This document shows, piece by piece, positions 1 through 6,783 of a DNA stretch of 19,622 nucleotides. The translations under genes were made by a program, and so were the position numbers. The notes under the pieces were generated by a model that was given only the letters and a program-made list of their open reading frames with translations, searched no databases and was not told where the DNA came from. Positions within the stretch are counted from its first letter, which is position 1, and every line of letters starts with the position of its first letter. The DNA is from an uncultured Bacilli bacterium (GTDB taxonomy: Bacteria; Bacillota_I; Bacilli_A; RF39; UBA660). The stretch lies in assembly GCA_947627835.1 (NCBI GenBank), contig CANQXM010000012.1, positions 1 through 19,622 of the forward strand, read 5' to 3'.

Positions 1-1594
1 TTATAAAGTTAGTGGAGGACTTCATGGTGTAGGTGCTAGTGTTGTAAATGCTTTATCTGACTGGCTAGAAGTTCGTGTCTATCGTGATGGAGAGGTTCAT
101 TATCAACGTTTTGAAAATGGTGGACATCCTGTTGAACCATTAAAAGTAATCGATAAATGTTCTATGGACCGAACTGGTACAACCGTTACTTTTAAGCCTG
201 ATGCATCCATTTTTAAGGAAACAACGATTTTTAATTATAATACGCTTGCTAATCGTTTACAGCAAATTGCATTTTTAAATAAGGGATTGCAAATTCGTTT
301 GATTGATGAAAGAGAAGAAGAAAAAAGCGATACATTTTTATACAATGGTGGAATTATTGAGTACGTTCAAATGTTAAACAAAAATAAGACTCCACTTCAT
401 GATGATATTGTATATGTAGAAGGTTCAGAGAACGATATTATTATTGAAGTTGCTTTGCAATATAATGATTCTTATAATTCTGCTATTTATTCTTTTGTTA
501 ATAATATTCATACGGGTGATGGAGGAACTCATGAAGAAGGGGTTAAAAGAGCATTAACTAGGATTATAAATAATTATGCAAAGAATGCAAAGATTTTAAA
601 AGATAATGATGAACCTCTAACTGGTGAAGATGTTCGTGAAGGTATTACGATGATTATATCTTGTAAACATCCGGATCCTCAATTTGAAGGACAAACGAAG
701 GGAAAACTTGGTAGTGCAGAAGTAAAAAAGATTGCAGATGATGTTTTTAGTAATGGTTTTGAACGCTTTTTAATGGAAAATCCTGAGGAAGCACGAGCTA
801 TTATTGATAAAGCTACGGTTGCAGCTCGGGCGCGGATGGCAGCAAAGAAGGCAAGAGAACTTACAAGAAGAAAAACGGCTTTGGATACTTTTAATACGAT
901 TGGTAAGTTAGCTGATTGTACGAGTAAAGATGCTAGTATTTCAGAAATTTTTATTGTCGAGGGTGATAGTGCAGGTGGATCTGCCAAAGATGCTCGAATG
1001 CCAAAAACTCAAGCTATTTTGCCATTACGTGGAAAAATATTGAATGTGGAGAAGGCAAGACTTGATCGTGCTCTTGGTAATGAGGAAATTCGGACGATTA
1101 TTACTGCTTTTGGAACTGGTATTGGTGATGAATTTGATATTTCCAAATTACGTTATCATAAAATTATTATTATGACTGATGCCGATGTTGATGGCGATCA
1201 TATTCGAATTTTGCTTTTAACGTTGTTTTACCGCTTTTTTAGACCTATTGTGGAAGGTGGCTATGTCTATGCCGCGCAACCTCCTTTATATAAGGTTGTT
1301 TATGGTAAAAATATTAAATATGTTCAAACGGATGAAGAACTTGCAGAATATCGTGCTACTTTACCTCCAAATGCCAAACCAGTTGTAAACCGATTTAAAG
1401 GCCTTGGAGAGATGGATGCTATCGACTTACGTGAAACTACTATGCATATTGAGAATCGTGTATTAAGAAGAATTACTGTAGCAGATGCGATGGCTGCAGA
1501 TCAAGTATTTACCGATTTAATGGGTGAGGATGTAATTCCAAGAAAGAATTATATTGAAGAAAATGCTCAATATGCAGAAAATTTGGATATTTAG
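1..1594 (+). CDS. gyrB: DNA gyrase subunit B (5'-truncated by window edge)
   Basis: ATPase and Toprim subunit of DNA gyrase, which introduces negative supercoils together with GyrA. The reading frame is open from base 2, giving 530 visible residues, so about 110 N-terminal residues of the GHKL ATPase domain lie upstream. Visible at once is the ATP-lid motif GGLHGVGASVVNALS (from about base 14). The transducer domain follows, then the Toprim domain with the metal-binding glutamate in IVEGDSAGG (Glu codon 959-961) and the acidic DADVDGDH cluster starting at 1178. The C-terminal GyrB block is marked by RFKGLGEMD near 1390. An internal ATG at 164 is not the real start, because clear GyrB sequence precedes it. 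The stop lies 12 bases before gyrA, so the two are surely cotranscribed. ParE is the alternative paralogue, but gyrA next door and the origin-like context favour GyrB. Confidence 0.97.
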   Translation, partial: YKVSGGLHGVGASVVNALSDWLEVRVYRDGEVHYQRFENGGHPVEPLKVIDKCSMDRTGTTVTFKPDASIFKETTIFNYNTLANRLQQIAFLNKGLQIRLIDEREEEKSDTFLYNGGIIEYVQMLNKNKTPLHDDIVYVEGSENDIIIEVALQYNDSYNSAIYSFVNNIHTGDGGTHEEGVKRALTRIINNYAKNAKILKDNDEPLTGEDVREGITMIISCKHPDPQFEGQTKGKLGSAEVKKIADDVFSNGFERFLMENPEEARAIIDKATVAARARMAAKKARELTRRKTALDTFNTIGKLADCTSKDASISEIFIVEGDSAGGSAKDARMPKTQAILPLRGKILNVEKARLDRALGNEEIRTIITAFGTGIGDEFDISKLRYHKIIIMTDADVDGDHIRILLLTLFYRFFRPIVEGGYVYAAQPPLYKVVYGKNIKYVQTDEELAEYRATLPPNAKPVVNRFKGLGEMDAIDLRETTMHIENRVLRRITVADAMAADQVFTDLMGEDVIPRKNYIEENAQYAENLDI

Positions 1595-1606
1595 GAGGTG
1601 AGTTAA

Positions 1607-4072
1607 ATGGATAAGATTGTTGAAAATAATATTGAATTAGAAGTAAAAGATTCTTTTTTACGGTATTCAATGAGTGTTATTAAGGCTCGTGCGTTACCGG
1701 ATTTACGTGATGGATTAAAGCCAGTTCATCGCCGTATTTTGTATTCAATGTATGAATCTGGTTATACCCCAGACAAACCTCATCGGAAGAGTGCTAGAAT
1801 TGTTGGGGATGTCATGGGTAAATATCATCCACATGGAGATTCTTCAATTTATGATGCTATGGTTCGAATGGCACAACCATTTAGTTATCGACATATGCTT
1901 GTGGATGGTCATGGCAATTTTGGTAATATGGATGGTGATGGCGCAGCTGCAATGCGTTATACTGAAGCTCGGCTTTCTAAATTATCCCTTGAAATGGTTC
2001 GAGATATTAATAAAAATACAGTTGATTTTAGTCCTAATTTTGATGAAACGGAAAAGGAACCAGACATTTTACCAAGTCGTTTTCCAAATATTTTGGTAAA
2101 TGGTACCATGGGAATTGCTGTTGGTATGGCAACTAATATTCCACCTCATAATTTAGGTGAAGTCATCGATGGATGTGTGGCATATATTGATAATCATGAT
2201 ATTACATTAGATGAGTTAATGACTTATATTAAAGGACCTGATTTTCCAACTGGTGCGACCATTTTAGGAAATAGTGGAATTCGTAAGGCTTATGAAACTG
2301 GACGTGGAACTATTACGATTCGTGGTAAAGTAGAAATTGATGAGAATAATGGTAAACCACGGATTATAGTAACGGAGTTACCTTATCAAGTAAATAAGGC
2401 TGAGTTTCAAACTAGAATTGGTGAATTAGTTCGAGATAAAATTTTAGATGGAATTACTGATTTGCATGAAGAATCTAATTTAGAAAACCCTGTACGTGTA
2501 GTTATTTACTTACGTAGAGATGCAAACGCTAATGTTGTTTTAAATAATTTGTATAAACATACTCAATTACAAACTACTTTTGGAATTAACTTTTTAATGT
2601 TGGATCAACAAACTCCTAAGATTTTACCTTTAAAAGATATTATAGTTAAGTACATTGATTATCAAAAAGAAATCATTATTCGTCGTACTAAGTATGATTT
2701 AGCTAAAGCTGAAGAGCGTGTTCATATTTTAGAGGGATTAAAGATTGCCCTAGATCATTTAGATGAGGTTATTAAATTAATTCGTGAATCTGAAACGGAC
2801 ATTATTGCGAAAGAGCAATTAATGAATCGCTTTGCTTTAGATGAAATTCAAGCAAATGCTATTCTTGAAATGCGTTTACGTCGTTTAACTGGTTTAGAGC
2901 GTGATAAGATTGAAAATGAATTAGCTGATTTATTGAAAGCAATTGATGAATTCCGTTCTATATTAGCTAGTGAAGAAAAAGTTTTAGGAATTATTAAGGA
3001 TGAATTACTTGAAATTAAGAGTAAATATGCGGATGAGCGTCGTACAAATATTGATATGACCGCTATTGAGTATATTGAAGATGAATCTTTGATTCCTGAA
3101 GAAAATATTATGATTGCTTTAACAAAGAAAGGTTATATTAAGAGAACTACAGTTGATACGTTTAAATCACAAAATCGTGGTGGTGTAGGGGTTAAAGGAA
3201 TGGGAACCAATGAGGAAGACTATGTAGAGCATTTAATTAACTTATCCACACATGATTATGTATTGTTCTTTACTAATAAAGGAAAGGTATATCGATTAAA
3301 AGGCTACGAAGTACCAGAATTTAGCCGTCAATCAAAAGGCTTGCCAATTATTAATTTATTGCAAATAGATAAAGATGAACTTATTAACAGTGTTATTAAT
3401 ATTTCTAATGATCATAGTTATAAATATTTACTTTTTGTAACAAAGAAAGGTATTGTAAAGAAAACTAACATCAATGAATTTGAAAGTATTCGAACATCTG
3501 GTAAGATTTGCATTAATTTACGTGATAATGACGAATTAATTTCTGTTAAAAAAACTACTGGAGATAATCTGATTTTATTAGGTTCTACAGCTGGTAGAAT
3601 GGTTAAATTTAATGAAAAAGAATTACGTGTAATGGGTAGAACTGCTACAGGAGTTAGAGGAATTAATTTAGGTGATGCAGAATGCGTTGGTGCTGAAATT
3701 GCTTCTGATGATGATAAGGTCTTAATAGTTACACAGAAGGGATATGGAAAGCAAACAAACGTTTGTGAATATCGTGGTACTAAACGTGGTAGCAAAGGTG
3801 TTAAGGCTTTAAATGTAACCGAAAAGAATGGAACTATCTCATCATTTAAGATTGTTTCTGAAAATCAAGATGTTATTATTATAACTGATACTGGTATGCT
3901 AATTCGTATGCCTCTTGATCAAGTTTCTGTTTTGGGACGAGTTACCCAAGGAGTTCGACTTATTAATTTAAAGGATAATCAAATTGTTTCAACAATTAGT
4001 TTAGTTGAACATGAAGATAAAAGTGAAGATTCCAAATTATCTGAAAGTATGGAATCAGATGAAGAAAATTAA
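1607..4072 (+). CDS. gyrA: DNA gyrase subunit A
   Basis: Breakage-reunion subunit of gyrase, 821 aa, a normal full length. The start is ATG with a strong AGGAGGTGAG site at 1593-1602. The winged-helix and tower domains carry the catalytic tyrosine in AAMRYTEARLS (Tyr118, equivalent to E. coli Tyr122). The quinolone-determining segment reads HPHGDSSIYD, with Ser79 and Asp83 at the positions of E. coli Ser83 and Asp87, so no classical resistance substitution is seen. The six-bladed C-terminal domain starts near residue 500. The GyrA box that wraps DNA reads QNRGGVG rather than the usual QRRGGxG, a mild deviation. The protein ends in an acidic tail rich in Glu, Asp and Ser, as is common in Gram-positive GyrA. 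The gene ends directly at the palindrome at 4073-4092. Confidence 0.98.
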   Translation: MDKIVENNIELEVKDSFLRYSMSVIKARALPDLRDGLKPVHRRILYSMYESGYTPDKPHRKSARIVGDVMGKYHPHGDSSIYDAMVRMAQPFSYRHMLVDGHGNFGNMDGDGAAAMRYTEARLSKLSLEMVRDINKNTVDFSPNFDETEKEPDILPSRFPNILVNGTMGIAVGMATNIPPHNLGEVIDGCVAYIDNHDITLDELMTYIKGPDFPTGATILGNSGIRKAYETGRGTITIRGKVEIDENNGKPRIIVTELPYQVNKAEFQTRIGELVRDKILDGITDLHEESNLENPVRVVIYLRRDANANVVLNNLYKHTQLQTTFGINFLMLDQQTPKILPLKDIIVKYIDYQKEIIIRRTKYDLAKAEERVHILEGLKIALDHLDEVIKLIRESETDIIAKEQLMNRFALDEIQANAILEMRLRRLTGLERDKIENELADLLKAIDEFRSILASEEKVLGIIKDELLEIKSKYADERRTNIDMTAIEYIEDESLIPEENIMIALTKKGYIKRTTVDTFKSQNRGGVGVKGMGTNEEDYVEHLINLSTHDYVLFFTNKGKVYRLKGYEVPEFSRQSKGLPIINLLQIDKDELINSVINISNDHSYKYLLFVTKKGIVKKTNINEFESIRTSGKICINLRDNDELISVKKTTGDNLILLGSTAGRMVKFNEKELRVMGRTATGVRGINLGDAECVGAEIASDDDKVLIVTQKGYGKQTNVCEYRGTKRGSKGVKALNVTEKNGTISSFKIVSENQDVIIITDTGMLIRMPLDQVSVLGRVTQGVRLINLKDNQIVSTISLVEHEDKSEDSKLSESMESDEEN
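3242..3250 (+). other. Perfect DnaA-box 9-mer TTATCCACA inside gyrA
   Basis: The 9-mer exactly matches the DnaA box consensus and falls in codons for Leu-Ser-Thr of gyrA. It is a single box with no cluster around it, so it is more likely a DnaA-titrating or chance match than part of an origin. Confidence 0.35.
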
Positions 4073-4097
4073 GATGTTCCACGTGGAACATCTTTTT
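4071..4097 (+). terminator. Rho-independent terminator of gyrB-gyrA
   Basis: A perfect palindrome begins at the gyrA stop codon (AAGATGTTCC and its mirror, 4071-4094) and is followed by a run of five T (4093-4097). The RNA would fold to a stem of about ten pairs capped by the central ACGT. The same bases form the parS-like site, so the element may do both jobs. The stem has fewer GC pairs than a typical terminator. Confidence 0.55.
4075..4090. promoter_or_regulatory. parS: parS-like site 1 (ParB/Spo0J binding)
   Basis: TGTTCCACGTGGAACA is a perfect 16-bp palindrome. The known Bacillota parS is TGTTNCACGTGAAACA. This copy keeps the CACGTG core and both outer TGTT/AACA arms, and is fully symmetric with C and G at the variable positions. 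It sits beside gyrA, in the origin-proximal zone where parS sites cluster. An identical copy lies 139 bp downstream. ParB from this organism has not been seen, so binding is inferred. Confidence 0.8.
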
Positions 4098-4210
4098 ATG
4101 TGCATAACTATATTTAAAAATTTGCTTAATTAAAATAAATTAATTAAATTTTACTGAAATATATTAAATTATTAATTAATAAATTATATTTAAAACTATT
4201 GAATATATAA
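4098..4210. other. Extremely AT-rich spacer between two parS-like palindromes
   Basis: About 113 bases with only about ten G or C. It holds an AT-only 14-bp palindrome, TTATTAATTAATAA (4169-4182), and a near DnaA box, TGTGCATAA (4099-4107, one mismatch to TGTGGATAA). No open reading frame or RNA is recognisable. It could be an easily melted or intrinsically bent segment, but nothing here proves a function. Confidence 0.4.
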
Positions 4211-4213
4211 TTA

Positions 4214-4229
4214 TGTTCCACGTGGAACA
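4214..4229. promoter_or_regulatory. parS: parS-like site 2 (ParB/Spo0J binding)
   Basis: This is the same 16-mer, TGTTCCACGTGGAACA, as at 4075-4090, here inside a 22-bp perfect palindrome (4211-4232). It is followed by an A run rather than a T run, so on the plus strand it is not a terminator. This argues that the palindrome is kept for protein binding. It lies just upstream of the SRP RNA promoter (-35 at 4238), so a bound protein could also affect that promoter. Confidence 0.8.
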
Positions 4230-4237
4230 TAAAAAAG

Positions 4238-4266
4238 TTGATAACTATCTATTTATTTGATAGAAT
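4238..4266 (+). promoter_or_regulatory. SigA-type promoter of the SRP RNA
   Basis: -35 TTGATA (4238-4243) and -10 TAGAAT (4261-4266), separated by exactly 17 bases. The expected start, seven bases after the -10, is 4273, which is where the SRP RNA closing helix begins. Confidence 0.75.
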
Positions 4267-4272
4267 TCATAT

Positions 4273-4343
4273 GTGCAACAAATATATTACAACCTGGTCA
4301 GGATTGGAAGATAGCAGCCAATGTAATCCCTGTTTGTGTGCAC
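4273..4343 (+). ncRNA. ffs: Signal recognition particle RNA, small bacterial type (4.5S-like)
   Basis: Scaffold RNA of the signal recognition particle. It binds Ffh and FtsY for cotranslational membrane targeting. The conserved domain IV is plain: GGTCAGG on the 5' strand, a GGAA tetraloop (ATTGGAAGAT), then AGCAGCC on the 3' strand. Supporting helices are ATTAC with GTAAT, and the closing GTGCA-ACAAA with TTTGT-G-TGCAC. The helix boundaries give about 71 nt. That is close to the short Mycoplasma-like form and far below the roughly 270-nt scRNA with an Alu domain found in B. subtilis. Its place beside tadA and dnaX is conserved (in B. subtilis it lies between them). Confidence 0.92.
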
Positions 4344-4350
4344 TTTTTTT
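4333..4350 (+). terminator. U-tract terminator formed by the SRP RNA closing helix
   Basis: The 3' strand of the SRP closing stem (through 4343) is followed directly by seven T (4344-4350). The RNA's own helix and U run would serve as an intrinsic terminator. tadA begins only 13 bases later without another promoter, so some readthrough is probable. Confidence 0.6.
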
Positions 4351-4363
4351 ATGAGGTGAAGAT

Positions 4364-4777
4364 ATGGATAAGTATTTTGAAATATGTATTTCTTTAGCAA
4401 ATAAAGCAGCAAGAAAAAGGGAAGTTCCTATTTCTGCAATTATAGTTAAAGACGATCAAATTATAGCAAAAGCTTATAATTTGCGTGAAAAAACGCACGA
4501 TATTATGGCACATGCTGAAATTTTAGCAATCAAAAAAACAGCAAAAAAATTAAAAAGGTGGAATTTATCTGATTGCAAAATGTTTGTAACATTAAAACCA
4601 TGTTCCATGTGTAACATTGTTATTAAACAATCTAGAATTCAAAATGTATTTTATTTATATGATAAATTAGACTATAAAAAAGAATATGATCACACTAATT
4701 TTCAATATACTCCAATGTCAAATTTATCCGAAAAATATGGTAAAATTTTAAGTGATTTTTTTGCCCATAAAAGATAG
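4364..4777 (+). CDS. tadA: tRNA adenosine(34) deaminase
   Basis: Zinc-dependent deaminase that converts A34 to inosine in tRNA-Arg(ACG), needed to read CGN codons. 137 aa. The cytidine/adenosine deaminase signature is complete: zinc ligand His50 and proton-shuttle Glu52 in AHAE, and Cys80 and Cys83 in PCSMC. Asn39 matches the substrate-binding Asn. The RBS AGGTGAAG lies at 4354-4361. The sequence is more divergent than most TadA: TLKPCSMC replaces the usual TLEPCPMC, the following AGAI is NIVI, and the C-terminal third is hard to align. The context (SRP RNA before, dnaX after) is the classical tadA position and settles the assignment. A guanine or cytosine deaminase is the less likely alternative. 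Confidence 0.85.
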   Translation: MDKYFEICISLANKAARKREVPISAIIVKDDQIIAKAYNLREKTHDIMAHAEILAIKKTAKKLKRWNLSDCKMFVTLKPCSMCNIVIKQSRIQNVFYLYDKLDYKKEYDHTNFQYTPMSNLSEKYGKILSDFFAHKR

Positions 4778-4802
4778 ATTTTTCCCATATCTATGGTATA
4801 AT
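4774..4802 (+). promoter_or_regulatory. Extended -10 promoter of dnaX with overlapping inverted repeat
   Basis: TGGTATAAT (4794-4802) is a perfect extended -10 element; no good -35 is seen. The start would be near 4809, leaving a leader of only about 11 nt before the GTG at 4820, just enough for the GGTGAT site. An inverted repeat, ATAGAT (4774-4779) and ATCTAT (4789-4794), overlaps the TG of the -10 and the tadA stop. It may be an operator or coincidence. Confidence 0.6.
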
Positions 4803-4819
4803 TAAGCTGGTGATGCAAC

Positions 4820-6466
4820 GTGGATTATCGAGTTTTTTATAGAAAATATCGTCCTGATAGCTTTAAAAATATCATAGGTCAAAATTATACTAAAAATATG
4901 CTTCAAAACGCCATTAAAAACAACAAAATCTCGCACGCTTACATATTTACTGGTCCCCGTGGTACTGGTAAAACAAGTACTGCAAAAGTATTTGCAAAAG
5001 CTATTAATTGTGAGAATCCGATTGATGGAGAAGCTTGTGGTAAATGTCAATCTTGTTTAAATTTTGCGACTAGTTCGGATATTTTTGAAATTGATGCAGC
5101 TTCTAATAATGGGGTAGAGGAAGTTCGAGAACTTATCAACAATATCAAAATTGCTCCAACTGATAGTAAATATAAGATTTATATTATCGATGAAGTTCAC
5201 ATGATGACTCAAAGTGCATTTAATGCGTTGTTATTAACATTGGAAGAGCCACCAGCTCATGTTATTTTTATCATGGCTACAACGAATATTGAAAGTGTTC
5301 CTATTACCATTTTATCTCGTTGTCAAAGGTTTGATTTTAAAAAATTTACTATTGATGAGTTACAATCACAAATCAAGTATGTCTGTTCTCAAGAAAATAT
5401 TGAAATTACGGATGAAGCAGCTTTAGAAATTGCTTATGTTTCCGAAGGCGGAATGCGTGATGCTTTGAGTTTACTTGATCAATTATCTGCTACTACACAT
5501 TCTATTACGATAGAAAATGTGCTATCAAATTATGGCTCTATATCTACCGTTTTTATTAAAGAGTTGGTTGAAAATTTGCTTGCTAATCAAACATCTTTAT
5601 TGATTCAACAATTTGAAGAACTAACTAATTCTTCTGTCGATTATAAGATTTTTATTAAAAAATTAATTCAAGAGTTAATATCTTATGCTATTAAATTGAA
5701 AACTGAATATATTAAGTTATCACTCAGTTATGAACAGATTAAAAATTTAATTTTTGAGTTAAACAATTGTATGAATCAAACAAATATTAATATTAATCCT
5801 TTTGTTTTGATTGAATTAACTTTACTAAATTATGTTAATTCTTCTTCTGTTTCTCATTTAGAGCAAGAAAATATAATAAATAAATCAGAAATTATTAATC
5901 ATACTGAAGAAAAGGGAAGTATTCGTGATATCCCTGTAAATGAGGAAAAAAGAAGTTTGGATGATTCTTTGGACGATTCATCTGTAAATGATTCAAATCT
6001 TCTTTTAGAATTGAAAAAAATTCGCATCAATAATTGTTTTTTTGGAGCAAAAAAGGATAATTTGAATAATTTAAAAACAAAATGGACTAATTTGCAGAAC
6101 TCTTTAATTCCAGATGATATATTGAACTTACTAATTGATACACAGATTGTTGCTGCTTCATCACAGTATGCTATTTTAACCGCAAATTTAGAAAGTACAG
6201 CCGTTTTAATTAATAATCGAATTCAAGAAATTGGCGATTATTTATGTGAATTTTTTGAAGAAGAGTTATTATTTATTGCATTAAGTGATGAAGAATGGAA
6301 AATGGAACGTCAAAAGTATGTTGATAATTTAAAAAAAGGGGTTACTTATACCTTAATGTCTGAGCCAATTATTGAACGAGTGGAAGAAGCTGTTTCTAAT
6401 TCTTCAGATGGCTTAGAAAAACTTGCACAGGAACTCTTTGATAGTGATAAAATAGAGATAGTTTAG
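4820..6466 (+). CDS. dnaX: DNA polymerase III subunit tau (and possibly gamma)
   Basis: Clamp-loader ATPase that couples the replicative polymerases to the helicase. 548 aa, close to B. subtilis DnaX (563). Walker A GPRGTGKT (45-52), zinc module Cys64, Cys73, Cys76 and Cys79, Walker B DEVH (124-127), and sensor/arginine-finger SRC (166-168) are all present. A polar linker rich in Asp, Ser and Glu spans about 345-395, and the C-terminal tau domain follows. The GTG start at 4820 has GGTGAT at 4809-4814; the nearby ATG at 4813 is out of frame. Codons 410-412 form a slippery A AAA AAG that could give a 413-residue gamma-like product. It forms a run with ybaB and recR, as in most Bacillota. Confidence 0.96.
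   Translation: MDYRVFYRKYRPDSFKNIIGQNYTKNMLQNAIKNNKISHAYIFTGPRGTGKTSTAKVFAKAINCENPIDGEACGKCQSCLNFATSSDIFEIDAASNNGVEEVRELINNIKIAPTDSKYKIYIIDEVHMMTQSAFNALLLTLEEPPAHVIFIMATTNIESVPITILSRCQRFDFKKFTIDELQSQIKYVCSQENIEITDEAALEIAYVSEGGMRDALSLLDQLSATTHSITIENVLSNYGSISTVFIKELVENLLANQTSLLIQQFEELTNSSVDYKIFIKKLIQELISYAIKLKTEYIKLSLSYEQIKNLIFELNNCMNQTNININPFVLIELTLLNYVNSSSVSHLEQENIINKSEIINHTEEKGSIRDIPVNEEKRSLDDSLDDSSVNDSNLLLELKKIRINNCFFGAKKDNLNNLKTKWTNLQNSLIPDDILNLLIDTQIVAASSQYAILTANLESTAVLINNRIQEIGDYLCEFFEEELLFIALSDEEWKMERQKYVDNLKKGVTYTLMSEPIIERVEEAVSNSSDGLEKLAQELFDSDKIEIV
6049..6060 (+). promoter_or_regulatory. Candidate -1 ribosomal frameshift site in dnaX
   Basis: The heptamer A AAA AAG (6049-6055) is in the correct phase for tandem slippage (zero frame GCA AAA AAG GAT). 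After slipping back one base, the next codon is GGA and then TAA (6058-6060). The short product would be 413 residues ending Ala-Lys-Lys-Gly. This matches E. coli dnaX (GCA AAA AAG, one codon, stop), which makes gamma. A GGAG lies only one base upstream of the heptamer rather than about ten, and no stable downstream stem is visible, so efficiency is uncertain. Confidence 0.5.
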
Positions 6467-6482
6467 AAAGAAGGAAAATAGT

Positions 6483-6782
6483 ATGAATATGCAAAGTATT
6501 ATGGCACAAGCTCAAAAAATGCAACGAGATTTACAACAAAAGAAAGATGAATTAAATCAACAATTATTTCCCGGGAAATCTGATTGGGTTGAAGTCGTTT
6601 TTAATGGAAAGAAAGAGATTGTTTCTTTAAAAATTACCTATGATGGCTCAATCGGTGAAGATGATCGAGAAATGCTAGAAGATATGATTTCTTTAGCAAT
6701 TAAAGATTCCTTATCTAAAATTGATGCTGCTTTTAAAGAAAAAATGGGAGCCTATGCTGGAATGCTTGATGGTTTAATGTAG
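6483..6782 (+). CDS. ybaB: YbaB/EbfC family nucleoid-associated DNA-binding protein
   Basis: Small dimeric protein that binds DNA without strong sequence preference. 99 aa, the family's normal size. The N-terminal helix MAQAQKMQRDLQQKKDEL is followed by the beta segment VEVVFNGKKEIVSLKI and a helical C-terminus, as in EbfC. An AGAAGGAAAA site precedes the ATG. It lies 16 bases after dnaX, and recR starts one base after its stop, reproducing the universal dnaX-ybaB-recR order. The stretch Leu28-Phe-Pro-Gly-Lys32, unusual for the family at this point, is encoded by a perfect Noc-binding palindrome. The protein seems to accommodate the DNA site in its variable loop. Confidence 0.93.
   Translation: MNMQSIMAQAQKMQRDLQQKKDELNQQLFPGKSDWVEVVFNGKKEIVSLKITYDGSIGEDDREMLEDMISLAIKDSLSKIDAAFKEKMGAYAGMLDGLM
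6566..6579. promoter_or_regulatory. Noc-binding site (NBS) 1, within ybaB
   Basis: ATTTCCCGGGAAAT is a perfect 14-bp palindrome, identical to the B. subtilis Noc consensus. It is read here in phase tta-ttt-ccc-ggg-aaa-tct. Noc spreads from such sites and blocks Z-ring assembly over the nucleoid. The GC-rich core stands out in a region of roughly one-third GC. Confidence 0.85.
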
Positions 6783-6783
6783 T

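Noticed and set aside
3418..3795. Antisense open frame opposite gyrA (and similar minus-strand frames opposite gyrB, dnaX, mfd and tatD)
   Set aside because: These lie wholly inside well-supported genes, show no family features or ribosome sites, and are expected by-products of the codon bias of the true genes.
4098..4210. AT-rich spacer as the replication origin itself
   Set aside because: Only one imperfect DnaA box is present and dnaA/dnaN are not adjacent; oriC is expected upstream of gyrB.
6013..6020. Run of seven A in dnaX as a frameshift site
   Set aside because: Codon phase is TTG AAA AAA ATT, so the P-site tRNA would have to re-pair on GAA. It does not fit the X XXY YYZ pattern; the site at 6049 does.
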